This document shows, piece after piece, positions 19,431-32,437 of a stretch of DNA of 64,000 bases. The DNA is from Adineta vaga (Eukaryota; Rotifera), in assembly GCA_021613535.1 (NCBI GenBank), contig CP075494.1, forward strand, positions 8,742,001 through 8,806,000. The letters are read 5' to 3'. Position 1 is the first letter of the stretch. Each line of letters starts with the position of its first letter. A model generated the notes under the pieces. It had not been told where the DNA came from and ran no database searches. It saw only the letters and a program-made list of their open reading frames with translations. The position numbers and the translations under genes were made by a program.

Positions 19431-19957
19431 TCTTCTTTTTCATTTTTATTTCGTCTAAGAAAACTGCCATGTATATTTGAAATAAAATTCTAAATATAAA
19501 AGTAACAAAACCTTCATATTAAGAAACTAAAATGTTTCTTTCGTCAAATATGACCTCCTCCTAGAAACTAATGAGAATGTTTTAATGTGTCTGGATGGCT
19601 AATCGACGGGGAAAAACAAACGAATGTTTTCAAGTTTGATTGATCAGATTTTTTGTCTTCAAAGATGTCGCTTGAATACAAGATCTTTAATTCAATTGAT
19701 GATTCATTCATCTGTACGCATAGTGGTTGTTATACTTGTCTATAACTGTCTACTTATCTGTCTTATGATTCATTTCTTTTCATTTGTTTGTTGACTTATT
19801 TATTTACCTACCTACCTGTACTTGTCATATGCATTGCCAATGATTGATCGATCAGGTGAGTAAAAGAAATTTTACTCCTTCTTCTTATACAATTCATCTA
19901 CGAATCAAAAGTAAAATATATATTCAAGTCTTTTTTTTTGTGTTTGAATTCTAGATC
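19431..19957. other. Intergenic region between innexin and CARMIL
   Basis: Contains AATAAA-like signals shortly after the innexin stop (near 19480) and a TTTA/CCTA-rich patch near 19795-19815. An acceptor at 19953 just before the CARMIL ATG suggests a spliced 5' leader. No gene seen. Confidence 0.45.
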
Positions 19958-22900
19958 ATGAGTGATCGAGACGATTTTTTTGAATTAATTGGTAAGAATA
20001 TTAGATTTGAATGAATCGTTTTCTATCGATGATTTGTTTTTTTCTAGGTAGTGCACGAAATGCTACTAAGTGTCCATCATTTTATTTCAATGCTCGCATA
20101 CGTTATGGTAGAAAAGGTGAAAAAGTTGAAGAGCGATTATTGGTAAAAGACAGATAATAAAATTGATTGTTATAAAAACTTGTTTTTCTCTCTCTCTCTA
20201 GTGTACTGATGCTTCGCGTGTATATATTTGTTCGACAAAAATCCCTGTTAAGGTAAAGTAAAATGTCTAATATACGAATTTTTATTGAAAGTATTTAGAT
20301 CGAATCACAATTTAATATTTTAACAATAAAATTAATCGATCGATTAAGTGATTCTCATGTAGGTGTTTATAAATAAGAAGAAAAAAAAGTTTTTTCTATT
20401 CGATAAATTTAGGTTATCATTGAAACAGATGAAAAACAAATACATTCATTATATGGTCTTCATGAAAAAGCATCATTACAACCATTTCTTATTATTCTTA
20501 TTCGAAGTTTACATGCCGTTTTTCCTCATAGATTACAAGCCATGTAAGTTTGTTTGTTTGTTAACAATGAAAAGAAATTTAAGAAAAAATGTATCTTTTA
20601 ATTTGAATCTAGAGTGGAAATTCGTCCAGAGAATGAATATGATAAATTATTACGTTTATCAAATGAATCTTATGAAGATATGACTAATGATATTCGTCCA
20701 TGTGGTGGCTTTTCTGTTCGTTATGAATGTGCATGTGATTTTTTTCAATTACCATGTCATAGATCTATACAAAATGTAAGTTTAAAAATAATCAACATTA
20801 AAATCATTGCAAAATCTGTAATCTTAGTTGAGTTAAATAATTATGAAAGATTCTAAATTGGTAAATTGCATGGTTTTGATTTGTGAATTGAAATGAGAGA
20901 GAGAGAGAGAGAGTTGTGTTCTGTGCTTCGGATGCATGTTTGTCGCTTTTATTTTAGTTGGTTGATACTGTCTTCGCTCATCGAATCTCACGTGAATTTA
21001 CATTTCGTGAATTTGAAACATTAACACAAAAAGATTGGTTACCAATAATAAGTGCCTTACGTCATAATGATTGGTTTACAAAAATAACAATAGAAAATGT
21101 TAAATTGGTATGTTGAATGAAAGAATACTTTTTGAAATTTCTTTTGTTTTTAAGTCATCAGAGAATATCGACGAACTTTGTACTGTTGCTCGGTTATGTA
21201 AAGCACTAAAAGATCTACGTCTAATCAATTGTGGTCTTTCGAAGTAAGAAATCTTTTGATATTACATACAGAAAAATATTGAAATGTTTTGCAGAGATTT
21301 TGGCACACGATTTAGTCACTGTCTATCAGTTACATATATTGAAAATCTTGATTTATCGTTCAATGCACTTGAAGATAAAGGTAGTCATTTTTATTTATAA
21401 ATGATTTCTTATTATTTATTGAAACTTATTTCTTTTTAGGTTTAATTGCATTATGTTCATCTTTACAACAACGTAAATTACCATTTCGATCACTCAATTT
21501 TCAATCATGTTCAATTACGCATAAAAGTTTACAAATTCTCAATACTGCATTGATTACCAATAGTTATTTATTAAAAAATCTTCAAATTCTTAATCTATCA
21601 GGAAATCGAATTAAAGAAGAAAGTGTAAGTTGGTTTCGAAGATATTTCATTTAAAAATCATCATTTGTTTTCTAGTGCATTACTCTTTTGTTTTCTAACA
21701 GTGAAAATATTCTAGAAGAATTACATTTAAGTGATATTGAATTTAGTCTTGAATCGGTAAATTCTATTTAAGATATTCAATGAAGAAAACAATCGAACTC
21801 TTTTTTTTATTAGTTTTTTAATTCATTGGCAACGATGTCGTGTAAACTTCGTCGTTTATTTATTTCATCAATTAAATCATCCAATACATCAGCAAATTCA
21901 GGTGGTGTGAAATCATTTTTTACAAAAAATCAATCCCTAGAAATCTTACAATTATCAAATGCAAATCTTTCAATGGATTTTCTCAGGTAAAAACAAGCAA
22001 GAAATGAAAATTTCAAGAATTCTTTTCTTTTTCCAGAGAATTATGTGATGGACTACATTCAAATATTCATTTAAATAAACTTGATTTACGTCTCTCAGGA
22101 AATCAATTGGAATCATTTGTTCGAGAACATGCACATCGATTTGCAACGATTCCAAGTTTAACTACTTTAGATCTAACTGCATGTGGCAAGTAAACGATTC
22201 CATTCAGATCGAAAAATAGATCAGCGAAAGACTATGGCATGTAATTTAATTGTCATTCTTTGTATTTAGATTTGGATAATGAAATACCGACGTTCTTAAT
22301 TGAATTGAAAAAGAATCGAAAATTGAAAACACTTCATTTAGGCAAAAATTTCAATAATATCAAAACAAAGTAAATTACTCAATGATATTCATTCTTTTAA
22401 ACATTCGTTTGTTTAGAAATATGCAACGTACAATATCTTCGATGAAAGAATTGATTATAGAAAATGTAAGAAGAACGAAATCTTATATATTTGATTGTTT
22501 GTTTGTTTGCTTTTCAAGGAACTTGAATATTTATCACTGATGGATTCGAAATTAAAAGAAAATCTTGCAGATTTTCTTCTTTCCATAATTAATAATACAT
22601 CTTTAAAAATTCTCGATATACGGTAAGAGAAAAAACAAAAGCCAACGATAACGACTCGATTTTTATGATATTGTATAAATATTTATTTAATAAATAGGGG
22701 CAATTTAATGGGTGATGCAGGTGTACGTGTACTGGGTCATATATTGCAAATGAATCGGCATTTACGTACTATATATATCGATCGAAATACTCTTTCTTTA
22801 AATAATTTGGAAGAAATTGTTAATGCAATGGAAGAGTACGTATAAATTGAATTCATTCTATTTAATACATCAAATGTTTTTGTTACATATATAAAGACAG

Positions 22901-25900
22901 ATGCTTTTATTTTTTCAAAACTAAATCTATTGATCAGTGATAGAAATAGAATAGTATTATTATGATTGCAAGAAGAGAAAAGTCATGTTTCGTTTGTAAA
23001 TTTAGAAATTCTGTCATTGAATATTTACCTATTCCAATCACCGATATAATTCTGATGAAAACTACAGAAAAAGATCGTATGGAAAAACTTCAATATCTTA
23101 TGAACAAAGTAAATCTTTCATTTCCATTTATTTCTTATTTGTTATTCTTTTCTTAGATTGATACTCTTTGTGCACGAAATCAACAACTACAAGAAAGTAT
23201 ATCATCATCAGATGCTCTGTTAGTTACAACTGCTGCGAATCTTACACGTGAAAAAAGTCAATCATGGGAAAATCAACAACAATTAATCGGTGATCAAACA
23301 TCATTGGAATATATTCTTACATGTTCGAATCGATCAAATAGTAAACATGAAGAAATTCAATCAATCCTATCACGAACAGCGCGTATTGCTAAAGTATGTG
23401 AAAATATTCATATATTGAAGAGAGAGAAGAATCAAATGATTTTCTTTTATAGATTTCCGAAGAATTGTATGATTTTTATGTTAATGAAGAAGATCAATTG
23501 AAAGAAGAATGGAATGTTTTATGTAAAGCCTTTAAAGAAAAATTAACGGAAAAAAATGAACGATTATCACGAAAATTTTATCAATTACATAAAGAACAAG
23601 CAATGATAAATTATGATGACGTAATGATAAAATAATTGTATTTTAACTTTGAACAAAGTTTTTCGTTTTTTTTTTCATCTAGAAATTACAAGAACAAATT
23701 CGAACATATTTTGCTAATTCAAATGAAAATATCGATCATTTATTGCATAAAGAAATGCCTGCTCGATTAGCAACATATACACGGGAATGTTATATTAATG
23801 TAGCAACTTGTTTACAAAAACGAGCTTATGATACAACGAATGATATTGCTATCGATTTGCAAAAACAATTAGTAAGTTTAATGAAAGAAGAATTATGAAA
23901 ATTCAATTCATTTTCTTCTTAGGAAACAAGTATACTTCAAAATGCAGCTTATCAAATCTCAACAACAGATGGTACACAACAGCCATCAAGTAAGCCACTG
24001 ATCCTTTAATTTTTTCTTCCAGAAACTTAAAGATTTTATCTCCATTTTAGCTCTGGATCGTCTGGTCAATCGTGGTGCTAATGTTGTTCATCGTCTTGCT
24101 CATAAACATAGCCATGCTCAACCAGAAATAACTGATGAATCGTCAAGTAATCGTTCATTGAAAAAATCTGATTCAAATGAATGTATTACAGGTAAATTCA
24201 ATATTCTTCATTTATAATTATCTATGTTTGTCATTCGAAATTAAGATCCTTCACCAAAACCTTCGAGAGTAATGTTAAAAGATGATCGACTATTAACACC
24301 ATCACACAATAAAGGAAATGCAGCTCCAGCTCCAACGTCACCAAGACCACCACCACCTGCTGTTGGTTCGCGTCGATCAGTTTTGATCAATACAAATGAA
24401 TCCGAAAATGTTTCGACAACAACTGATCCAATCTATAATAATGTATCAAATGTAAATCGTCTTGAAAAGAAGGACGCATTGACAGAAGATGAAGGTGATC
24501 TGATTGAACATGATCTATTGGACTTAGTTGAACAAGAACAACTGAAAGATTTACATAGAAATACACCACCACCAGTACCAGTGAAAAAACGAATGGCACC
24601 CATCGTACAAGATGATAATCTTGATGTAGAAGTTGAATCAACAGTAAAATTAATTCATCCAAGTATGAAATTTTTAGCATTGGAGAAAATAAAATAATTA
24701 ATAATCGTTTATTTTTTGTAGGTAAAGATCGGCCACGTCGTACAAATGTTAAACCACCAGTAAGACGTCCAACAAATGGTGGTGCTGGACAGGATAGCTC
24801 ATCAGATGGAGGTCTTGATAATGATGATAACAGTGTTGGAGATGCACCACCTTCAGCAACCGAAACAGTAACAGTTGTTGAAACACCAGCATCAGAATTA
24901 CCATTGAAGTAAGTAAAGTCCTCAATACACTCTTCTTTGGTTGAAGTTTTTCGAATTGAACATTCTATCTGTGATTAGACGTACAAATATAATAAAGAAG
25001 TTAGTGTCTATATGCATGTTGTTTACGTAACGACTTGTTTTTTTCTTCCTTCGACGTAATAATAATGATAATAAACCAATAAAGACACTGCATGTGATTT
25101 AATCGATAGTTTAACTTCTTTTCTTGCTTTATATTTAGAACGGCAACAAAACTTTTAAAATCAGCATTAAAACCAATAAAATCTTCGAATGATGAGCCAT
25201 CTCCTCCGCCTGTTCTAGCAAAAACTCAATCACATTTGCCAACACTTCAAACACGTTCATTAAATTCTCAACAAACAAGTACACCTCTAACAACAAACAA
25301 TTCAATGCCTAAATCTGTCTTGGGAACAACTAATGAATCATCGCAAATTATCAATTCAGATTCAACACATGAATCAATTCAAGCAAAACCTTCAATGTCA
25401 ACAAGTTCCTACGCAGGATTAACATCATTGAATAGAGATGAACAAAAAGAAACGATTGCTTCTTCAGAAAATATCTCATCGCCAGTTCCACTTGCATTAA
25501 ATCGATCGGGTAAAGCAGCAATCGGTACTCGAGTATTACCAGCACTCGATCCAAATGGAGAAGCACCACCAGTTAAATTACGACATCTCTCTTCAGAGAA
25601 AAAAGGTACGCAAAAGCGCGAACGATGATTTCATAGTCTTCTTTTGGTTTTTCAGCAAATCCATCTCCAACAGAGAATTCAACAGGATCTGAACCAACTT
25701 CAGCTGGTGGTGAATCAACGACATCTGACGATAATGAACAGTACAAACGTAAGAACTTCTTTTTCTAGTCTGAAGTACATATCAAATCCGTTTGAAACTC
25801 ATTTTTTTAGGTTTATCAGTAAAAGAAAGAGCTCGTATGTTAACTACAGCTATACCTCCATTAATTTCGAATGATAAAAAACCAACAACATCACCATCAA

Positions 25901-26165
25901 ATACAACAGGTAAAGAATTGTCATAAATGATTTCTTCTTTTCAAATTTAACTTCCAGGTGTTATAAATGATAAATAATATTTTCAAGTAAGATTTTATCT
26001 CGCTTCTAATTTTAATTTATTGATAAGCTTCTTTCCTATTAATTCATACGTAGAGATATTCTTTTGTTAGAAGAAAAACTTTTTTCTTGTTCTTTTTTAG
26101 TTACATCACCTTATACACCTCGTAATACTCGTCGAATAATCGAACAAGTGAATTTATTCTGTTGA
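19958..26165 (+). CDS. CARMIL: CARMIL, capping protein-Arp2/3-myosin-I linker
   Basis: Regulator of actin capping protein at the membrane. Exons: 19958-19991, 20048-20142, 20202-20252, 20299-20358, 20413-20543, 20613-20775, 20958-21107, 21155-21243, 21295-21380, 21440-21624, 21676-21756, 21814-21986, 22037-22185, 22270-22369, 22417-22465, 22519-22622, 22698-22835, 23006-23108, 23157-23393, 23453-23620, 23683-23871, 23923-23989, 24051-24191, 24246-24662, 24722-24908, 25139-25605, 25656-25748, 25811-25909, 26101-26165. The sum is 4071 nt (1356 residues; human CARMIL1 is similar). An N-terminal PH-like region is followed by PCGGFSVRYECACDFF, a leucine-rich repeat array (LHLGKNFNNIK is nearly identical to vertebrates), YLPIPITDI, a helical dimerisation region and a Pro-rich tail. 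The capping-protein-interaction motif LxHxSxxRPR(x)6P is present, split by the intron at 24663-24721. One intron (22186-22269) appears to use a GC donor. Confidence 0.93.
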
Positions 26166-26747
26166 TTTAAACATTCCTATATTTCATTCTTCTTCTTCTT
26201 CTTCTTCTTTTTCTTCTCCTCAAATATATCAATACAAGAATTTCTCATCAATGTTGTTTAATATAGTATTACATCTCTCATAATCCTCCAACAGTTTTCT
26301 TTTTATGTCTTGTCCTTTGTTTGTCAACTAATCTTATTTGATCTTGTTCTTTGCTTATTGAGTGGTGCTCATTATATTTCTTTCTTTTTCAAGTTTATCA
26401 TGCTTATTTCTTATTTAAAAAACAAGCAAAAATCTTTACCGACTTTATTCTTCTTCTTTTTCTCATGTAAAAAGCACACACACACATATGATTTGTATTT
26501 ATCTATACTTTATTTTTTATTTATTCACTTATGTATGTATTCTTTTTTGATTTAATCTAATAACGAGAAATAAAATGAAATAAAAGAAGAAGAAGAAGAA
26601 CATTGAATAAATGTATGTTCATTTGTATCGAAACCAGATGAAATTCGCTGTACTTGGAGGATATGAATGATCGAGTTTATAAACTTCAAATACTGATTAT
26701 TCTTAAAATCATATGAAATAGATTTATTATGGGAAGAAATTTTTTAT
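26166..26747. other. 3' regions of convergent CARMIL and TMEM26 genes
   Basis: Holds a (TTC)n run at 26187-26219 and AATAAA-type signals near 26568-26585 on the plus strand. On the minus strand, TTTATT elements (near 26720 and 26744) could end the TMEM26-like transcript. No gene seen. Confidence 0.45.
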
Positions 26748-28300
26748 TTAATGTACAAAAGCTTTAGCAAGAAGACTTGAACTAGAAGAAATAGTAGCTG
26801 GTCCAGGATATTGTGGTGTGCGAAATGGTAAACCATAAAGTGCAAATGCAGTTCGTGCTCGACCACCATCATTTCGACGTCGTACAAATGGATACGAAAT
26901 CGATTGTGGTGTATAATTATAGAATGTTCGTGGCGTTTTAATAAGTCGTCGTTGAATAATCGATGGCGGTCGACGTATAGTTCGATGAAATAATTTTTGT
27001 TCTTGTTTCACATTTCGTTGTCGATCATATTTATCAAATAGTTGCCGACCAGTTCGTGATAATGTTGGAGTATTAATCAAATGTTCATATGCAGCAAAGA
27101 CGCGTTTTTTTTCGTGAATATTCGCAATATTATAAACACGATAACAATGAAAAGTAATCATGAGTACATTTTTAAACATGAAAAATATAATCGATGGTTT
27201 ACTACAACGAACTTTAGCTGCTATTAAAGCTCGATAGAGTAAAAGAAGACCATCATGAAGAAATAAAGACTAGGAAAAAACGAAAAGAAAACAGAATGAT
27301 TGGTTTTGTTTTTGATTTTCATTTAAAAGAAAAACAAAAGTTTTACTCGGAAAAGTGGACATAAATTTTGATCTTGAAAAAAATTGATTTGCCTTGTAAA
27401 ACTTCTGGAATGAAATTTTGAAGAATTTCGATTTGATATTGGTACTAAACCATCTGTATCAATAAATGCCATTTGAAATAAACCAATTGTTAGAAGAACA
27501 AGTCCAATATACATCCAAAATCGTTCAATGATAACATCATGATATTGTAGTGAATGTGAAATCGATAAGAGATCGGCACTATTGATTAAAGTTACAATTA
27601 GAACAATTCCACTCTTTTCAATCGTCAAATGTTCACGACTTATCAATAAACGACTGACAGATAGAACGATAAGTAACGTTTCTTGAATGACATCAAGCCA
27701 TCGTTGTTCTTCCATATAGTACCACGCCTAAATAGGTATAGACATACAAGAATTATTGAGAACATATTCGTGAATTTTTATTTACTTTATCATCACATTC
27801 AATATGTCGAATGGATAGAATAAGTTGCGTAGTTGTTGGTAATACATGTTGAAAACTTGCTGAATCATGTGAAAATACCGTATTATTAGAAAAATGATGC
27901 CGTTGATGGCGAATATGAGTAGAAGGCTGAGTTGTTCGTGCATTTAATTTATTTTCTGCTAAACGATACAATTTTCTATTTGCAGTATCAGCATGAATAA
28001 TCCAAAGTGATGGTGTTGTACATGTCAAATAGAATATGATACAAAAGGCTACACTAAAAACAAGAAGCAAAGATAAGTAAAACGTTTTTGTAAAATATAA
28101 TTTAAATACGTTCGAAATTCTCGTCCATTTCGAAGCCAAACAACAATTCCTGTTTCGATTAATAGAAAACCTAATCCAACAAGAATCACCCAACAATATT
28201 GATTATCATTTGTATCAACAACACGCCAGGCACAAAGAAGTCCATGTACTATAAGAAACACTCGCACAAGAAGCGACTTAACGATAGTCAAACCGTGCAT
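26748..28300 (-). CDS. TMEM26: TMEM26-like multi-pass membrane protein
   Basis: Exons 28300-28110, 28053-27786, 27727-27347 and 27269-26748 sum to 1362 nt (453 residues). The N-terminus MHGLTIVKSLLVRVFLIVHG and the following WRV, then the ETGIVVWLRNGREF region and TCTTPSLWIIH, align with TMEM26 (which has RLLF.LHS..GVWRV and VPSLWLLEL). A His/Asn-rich loop follows, then further hydrophobic segments including VIQETLLIVLSVSRLLISRE and ERFWMYIGLVLLTIGLFQMA, and LFLHDGLLLLYRALIA near the end. The tail is basic with Arg-Pro-rich and Tyr-Pro motifs. About eight membrane helices are expected. Function in vertebrates is poorly known. It is convergent with CARMIL. The 56-bp first intron is needed to restore the frame. 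Confidence 0.82.
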
Positions 28301-28777
28301 TCATCCGGCCATATTGATCTTCTAACACAAATTCTGTTTTATGTTAGCAAAAGAAAACACGAAGAGTATGTATGAAAAAGCTTAGTCAACAAATAATTAT
28401 TGCCGACTAAGCCATTGTTTTGTCTTTCCGTTGTAGGTTTGAACAATTCGTTCAATACAATATTCTACATTTAATCATTAATCATCAATGAATGTATGTC
28501 ACTCGATCAACATATTTTACAATGATAAAACGCTTATCATGTATGTACGGAGGTGCAAGTATAGAAGTCAATAATGATTTTGTATGTATGTAAGTAAAAT
28601 ACAAGTCAGATTCAAATGGGGAAAAAATATGTGTTTTTATTATTAGATGTGTTTTCGTTTTGTGTTATAAACATAACCGGTAACATAAAGTACAAATAGA
28701 TGAAAATAAAGAAGAAATTCTTTCTTCTTTTTACGAGAACAAAAAAAAAAGAATTTTTTTAATTATTGATCGTTTAA
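28301..28777. other. Intergenic region between TMEM26-like and ankyrin genes
   Basis: AT-rich, no coding pattern. It should contain the TMEM26 promoter (minus strand) and the 3' end of the ankyrin gene (TTTATT near 28635 on the plus strand is a possible minus-strand poly(A) signal). Confidence 0.4.
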
Positions 28778-29792
28778 TCAAAGTTTAACAACTTGTTGTT
28801 TATTGGAAGACCTTTCAACCATTCGAAAAGACATATTCGATTTTTGTGATACTCGTTTAGATGTTGGTTCAGATTCGAAAACATTATCACTTTCATAGGT
28901 ATCATTCGTGAAACCACCATCCGAATATAAATCATCAAGATCCGTATCTGTATCCCGATTTGTTAAGACTTTTAAATAATGTTCAACTTTTTTTGCTTGA
29001 AATTGTGTTGCTAAATCAAATGGTGTTGAATGATTCATATCGTATGCATATGGATCAGCACCATATTGAATTAAATAATGAACAAGCTCATAATCATCAG
29101 CTGGACCACAAGCGATATGTAATGGTGTCCAACCATTTTTATCCTTTGCTCGTAAACTCACACCTTTTTCAACAAGATATTTCACAATTGATATATCACC
29201 ATTATCACAAGCAATATGTAATAAAGTACGATGATCACCATCAACAATATGAAGATTAGCTCCACTATTAACTAACAATTCCAAAATTTCTAAAAATAAA
29301 AAGATTCAAATATATTGTTTTGATTTTATTTTTGAAAATGAATCAACCTCGTTTTTTCGATTGAACAGCTGCGTGTGTCAATGTCCAACCAGATTTATCT
29401 TTTCGATTTACATCAGCATGTTTATTGATTAATAATGTCATTTTTTTCAAACAATCATTTCCACTTCCGACAACAAACATCATTGGTGTTGCACCTGTTT
29501 TATCTTCTATATCAGGTTCATTAATATAACCAAGTAAAACATCGAATATATCGGTATTTTCTGCCCATGCCGCATAATGTAATGGTGTTCGTCGCATTGA
29601 ATCGATTGGTCGTCGAAGATATTCTTCGACATCTTTAGGATTTAATTGATTGAGTATTGTTCGTAATTCGTCAATATTATTATCATCGATTGCCTTAATA
29701 ATTTTATTACATTTAGCAGCATCTCGTACAGTACCTTGAATTAAACCATAGTAGACGTCCGAGACGAGTTCACGTGCTCGTTTAAATAACAT
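28778..29792 (-). CDS. Ankyrin-repeat protein
   Basis: Two exons, 29792-29348 and 29289-28778, join in frame (957 nt, 318 residues). At least five ankyrin repeats run from about residue 70 to 250, with canonical cores such as RRTPLHYAAWAENTDIFDVLL, HRTLLHIACDNGDISIVKYL and GWTPLHIACGPADDYELVHYL. The N-terminal part (residues 1-60) is helical and the C-terminal 60 residues are acidic and Ser-rich. There is no signal peptide or membrane segment, so a soluble adaptor is likely. Ankyrin repeats alone do not define a function, and I cannot place it in a named family. Confidence 0.85.
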
Positions 29793-30502
29793 TCAGTTCC
29801 AGTTGTTTTTTTCTCCTGTCCACAATGTACACACACAAAAAAAAAGGAAAAAAAATAAGCAAAATGAGGATGAATAGCAAAATGTAATGCTTCAATGATT
29901 TGCCAATATCGACATACTAAAATCAATGGAGTCTATACAAAAAAAAAGAGAGTATCGTCATTTACATATGTATGTCTTTTCTTCCTTTCTACCTATCGTC
30001 ATTAGCTGAATGGAGAACATTCTATCAATCATTGATTTCGTCAAACGAAACACATCATGCTTTCGACTAGAAGTCAGTAAATAGGGAAAATTTAATCGGA
30101 AAACAAATACATTCGTGTCAAGAATAGATTTTATATTACTCATGTATAATCTTATTCAAAAATTGGTTTTGTTTATAGTTTGAAAATTTAATCAATTAAT
30201 CAAGGTAGAAAATATGACTTACGTATCTATACAAGCATAAAGAAAAATAGAAAACATGCATAAACGTTATCAATGATAAAAAATCTATTTGAAAGAAAAG
30301 GAAAATAGTCATTCTCTTCATGTTAGAAATAAAAATGAATATTGTTAATAAAACAAATGAAATTACTTAAGAATATCTTTTTTTTAAGAAGGATGCACAT
30401 ATATTTCTATTTAATAAAGAATTCTCTATCATATATATATACGATATATTTAATTTAATATAAAAATAATAAGAATATTTATTATAATTTGAAAGACAAT
30501 TT
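29793..30502. other. Intergenic region upstream of the ankyrin gene
   Basis: No gene supported. Short minus-strand frames at 29741-29926 and 29958-30143 lack any recognisable domain and sit where the 5' leader of the ankyrin gene should be. An AT palindrome-like stretch is seen near 30430-30455. Confidence 0.4.
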
Positions 30503-31712
30503 CTAAGGAATTGTTAATGAAATAAATGCAAGAATAAAACTAAAGATTGTGTGAGTATAGACATGAATTCGACTTGCATCATTCATAGTTGCATTGATCC
30601 ATATTTGAAAGGCTGCTACACGTGTATAAACGCCTGGGTAGTTTTCTCGTGCGCATCCAACACCACTTGAAGTTATTCCAACTATTTCCCAAACGTTCAT
30701 TGACGTGAACATCATTAGTGGACCTCCACTATCACCTGAACACGTATCTATATGAAATCAATAATAGGTAACAAAAAAAATGAAATTTAGAATGATTTAC
30801 CTTTTCCACCACCAGGCATTACTCCTGCACAGAATTGTTTAGTTGAATCGTTAATATCTAGGTTTCGACAATATATATTGTTGGCACAATTGCTTGAACA
30901 GTGACTTGTTGTAGAGCGTCAGGGAGTGAATTACTTGCTTCATACATGTAACCCCAACCAATACCGATCAACTTAAAAGAAAAGACATTGTAATTAATTT
31001 ATAGATTTTTTTGCAGAACATTATAATACTCAAACTGACTCGATTGCATACATAAAAGAAATTGAATCCAAAGAAAACTCAACACTTCGAAAGAATTTAA
31101 CAAAATTCTCAAATACGATGAGAAATGGAACACAAGAAATCAACATCGAATCTAAATCATACTTTTTCTAATAAAACATATTCTTACACTCGTATTCGGC
31201 GTGGGATATTCTTGACTAGCTAGTATAACTGCTGATACATTTGGTAAACAAATAGTATCGATACCACGTTGATCAAGATCTAATGCAGATGATAATTTTA
31301 ATATGGCAATATCGTTCACATAAGTCTCCGAAGAATAATTTGCATGAACAAAGATTTTGGAAACACTTCGTGTTTGATCTACGACAGATAAATATATTGA
31401 TCCAATATAAACACGAATAGAAGATGGTGATAACAATGAAGAAACACAATGAGCGGCAGTAAGAATATGGTATGTAGATATAATTGAACCACCACAAAAA
31501 TGTGAACCAGTTGCACTATAACGAATTGATGCCATCCATCCCCATGTTTGACTTGTAGCAGATTCACCACCGACAATTTTAGTTATGACAGCTGAATTAC
31601 TAGAACATCCACATGACGCATTTATAGAACAAGTATATGTTGTTTGACTAGAGACATAACTTGAAACGATATTCAGTAGAAAAATCAGGTGCAATTCAAA
31701 ACGTTGATTCAT
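30503..31712 (-). CDS. Trypsin-like serine protease with apparent one-base frameshift
   Basis: S1-family secreted serine protease. Exons 31712-31188, 30971-30801 and 30747-30503. A signal peptide is followed by a Cys-rich spacer, the activation-type IVGGESA, the catalytic His in LTAAHC, the Asp in NDIAIL, a GIGWGY block and the Ser in CSGDSGGP, ending [14 protein letters not shown]. The C-terminus finishes in a hydrophobic segment ([13 protein letters not shown]) that may be a membrane or GPI anchor, as in prostasin-like enzymes. The middle exon starts in phase 0 and must end in phase 1, but is 171 nt. Its first half and last part read in different frames, meeting near 30885-30893, with a stop at 30860-30858. 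All three catalytic residues survive, so this may be a sequencing error rather than a pseudogene. With the missing base the protein would be 313 residues. Confidence 0.8.
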
Positions 31713-32437
31713 TTTAAAAGAAATATACGTTTAGAAAACTAATGACAAATTGGAATGAATGCAAAACGAAGAAAATCGTCTGACAGAAAAAAGAAGAAAA
31801 GCTCAGACGTTGTTGTTATGTCAGCACGATGTTCAACGTACTTTCTTCTCTCTTCATTTTTCTGCATCAGCAAATAAATTCTCTGTTCTCGCTTCGTTTT
31901 TCTTTCTTTCTTCATAGTTTTACTGAAAAATAAAGACCTATAAGAACAATGTAGAACATCGGAAGCGAAAAGAATGTTTTTTTCTAGAAAAAAGAATGCT
32001 CTTACATCAACTAATTTATAAGAAAACAATTGGTTGTTCCTACCTTTTAACACGTACTTTCGTAAAAGTACATCATGGCGATTCAAATACTAATTCTATA
32101 ACTTCACTGCTTATAATTTCTAATATAATAATCTATCATGCCTCTAGACACATTAAAGAGAAGGATGATATATAAATGTAAAAGTGCAACTCTCGGAATA
32201 TGTAATATAACTATTTCATTTTTTGATATACCTTCTATTTACGTCGTAATATAAGTAAGTTTGTTTTAAATGATTTGACAAGAAGTATCAATATCAGCAA
32301 TGTCGCTCGCTTACCGTAAACAAACGTTATTCGTGTATGTCCTATCCAATTAAAAAAACATTTTGTTAAAAAAGAACGAAAAAACGAAACGACTATCATC
32401 ATCACATATCTTACCAACCTTTCAATTCAATCTGCTA
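31713..32437. other. Shared upstream region of protease (-) and hydrolase (+)
   Basis: 725 bp between divergent start codons. No gene is supported. A minus-strand frame at 31739-32086 is made of Lys/Arg and Phe runs from low-complexity sequence. AT-rich TATA-like stretches occur, for example near 32168 (gatatataaatg). Confidence 0.4.

Noticed and set aside
22186-22195. GT at 22190 as CARMIL donor
   Set aside because: Gives an immediate stop in the next exon, whereas the GC donor at 22186 keeps the conserved repeat.
31739-32086. 115-codon minus-strand frame upstream of the protease
   Set aside because: Lys/Arg/Phe-rich frame in AT-rich sequence with no domain and no splice link to the protease start.
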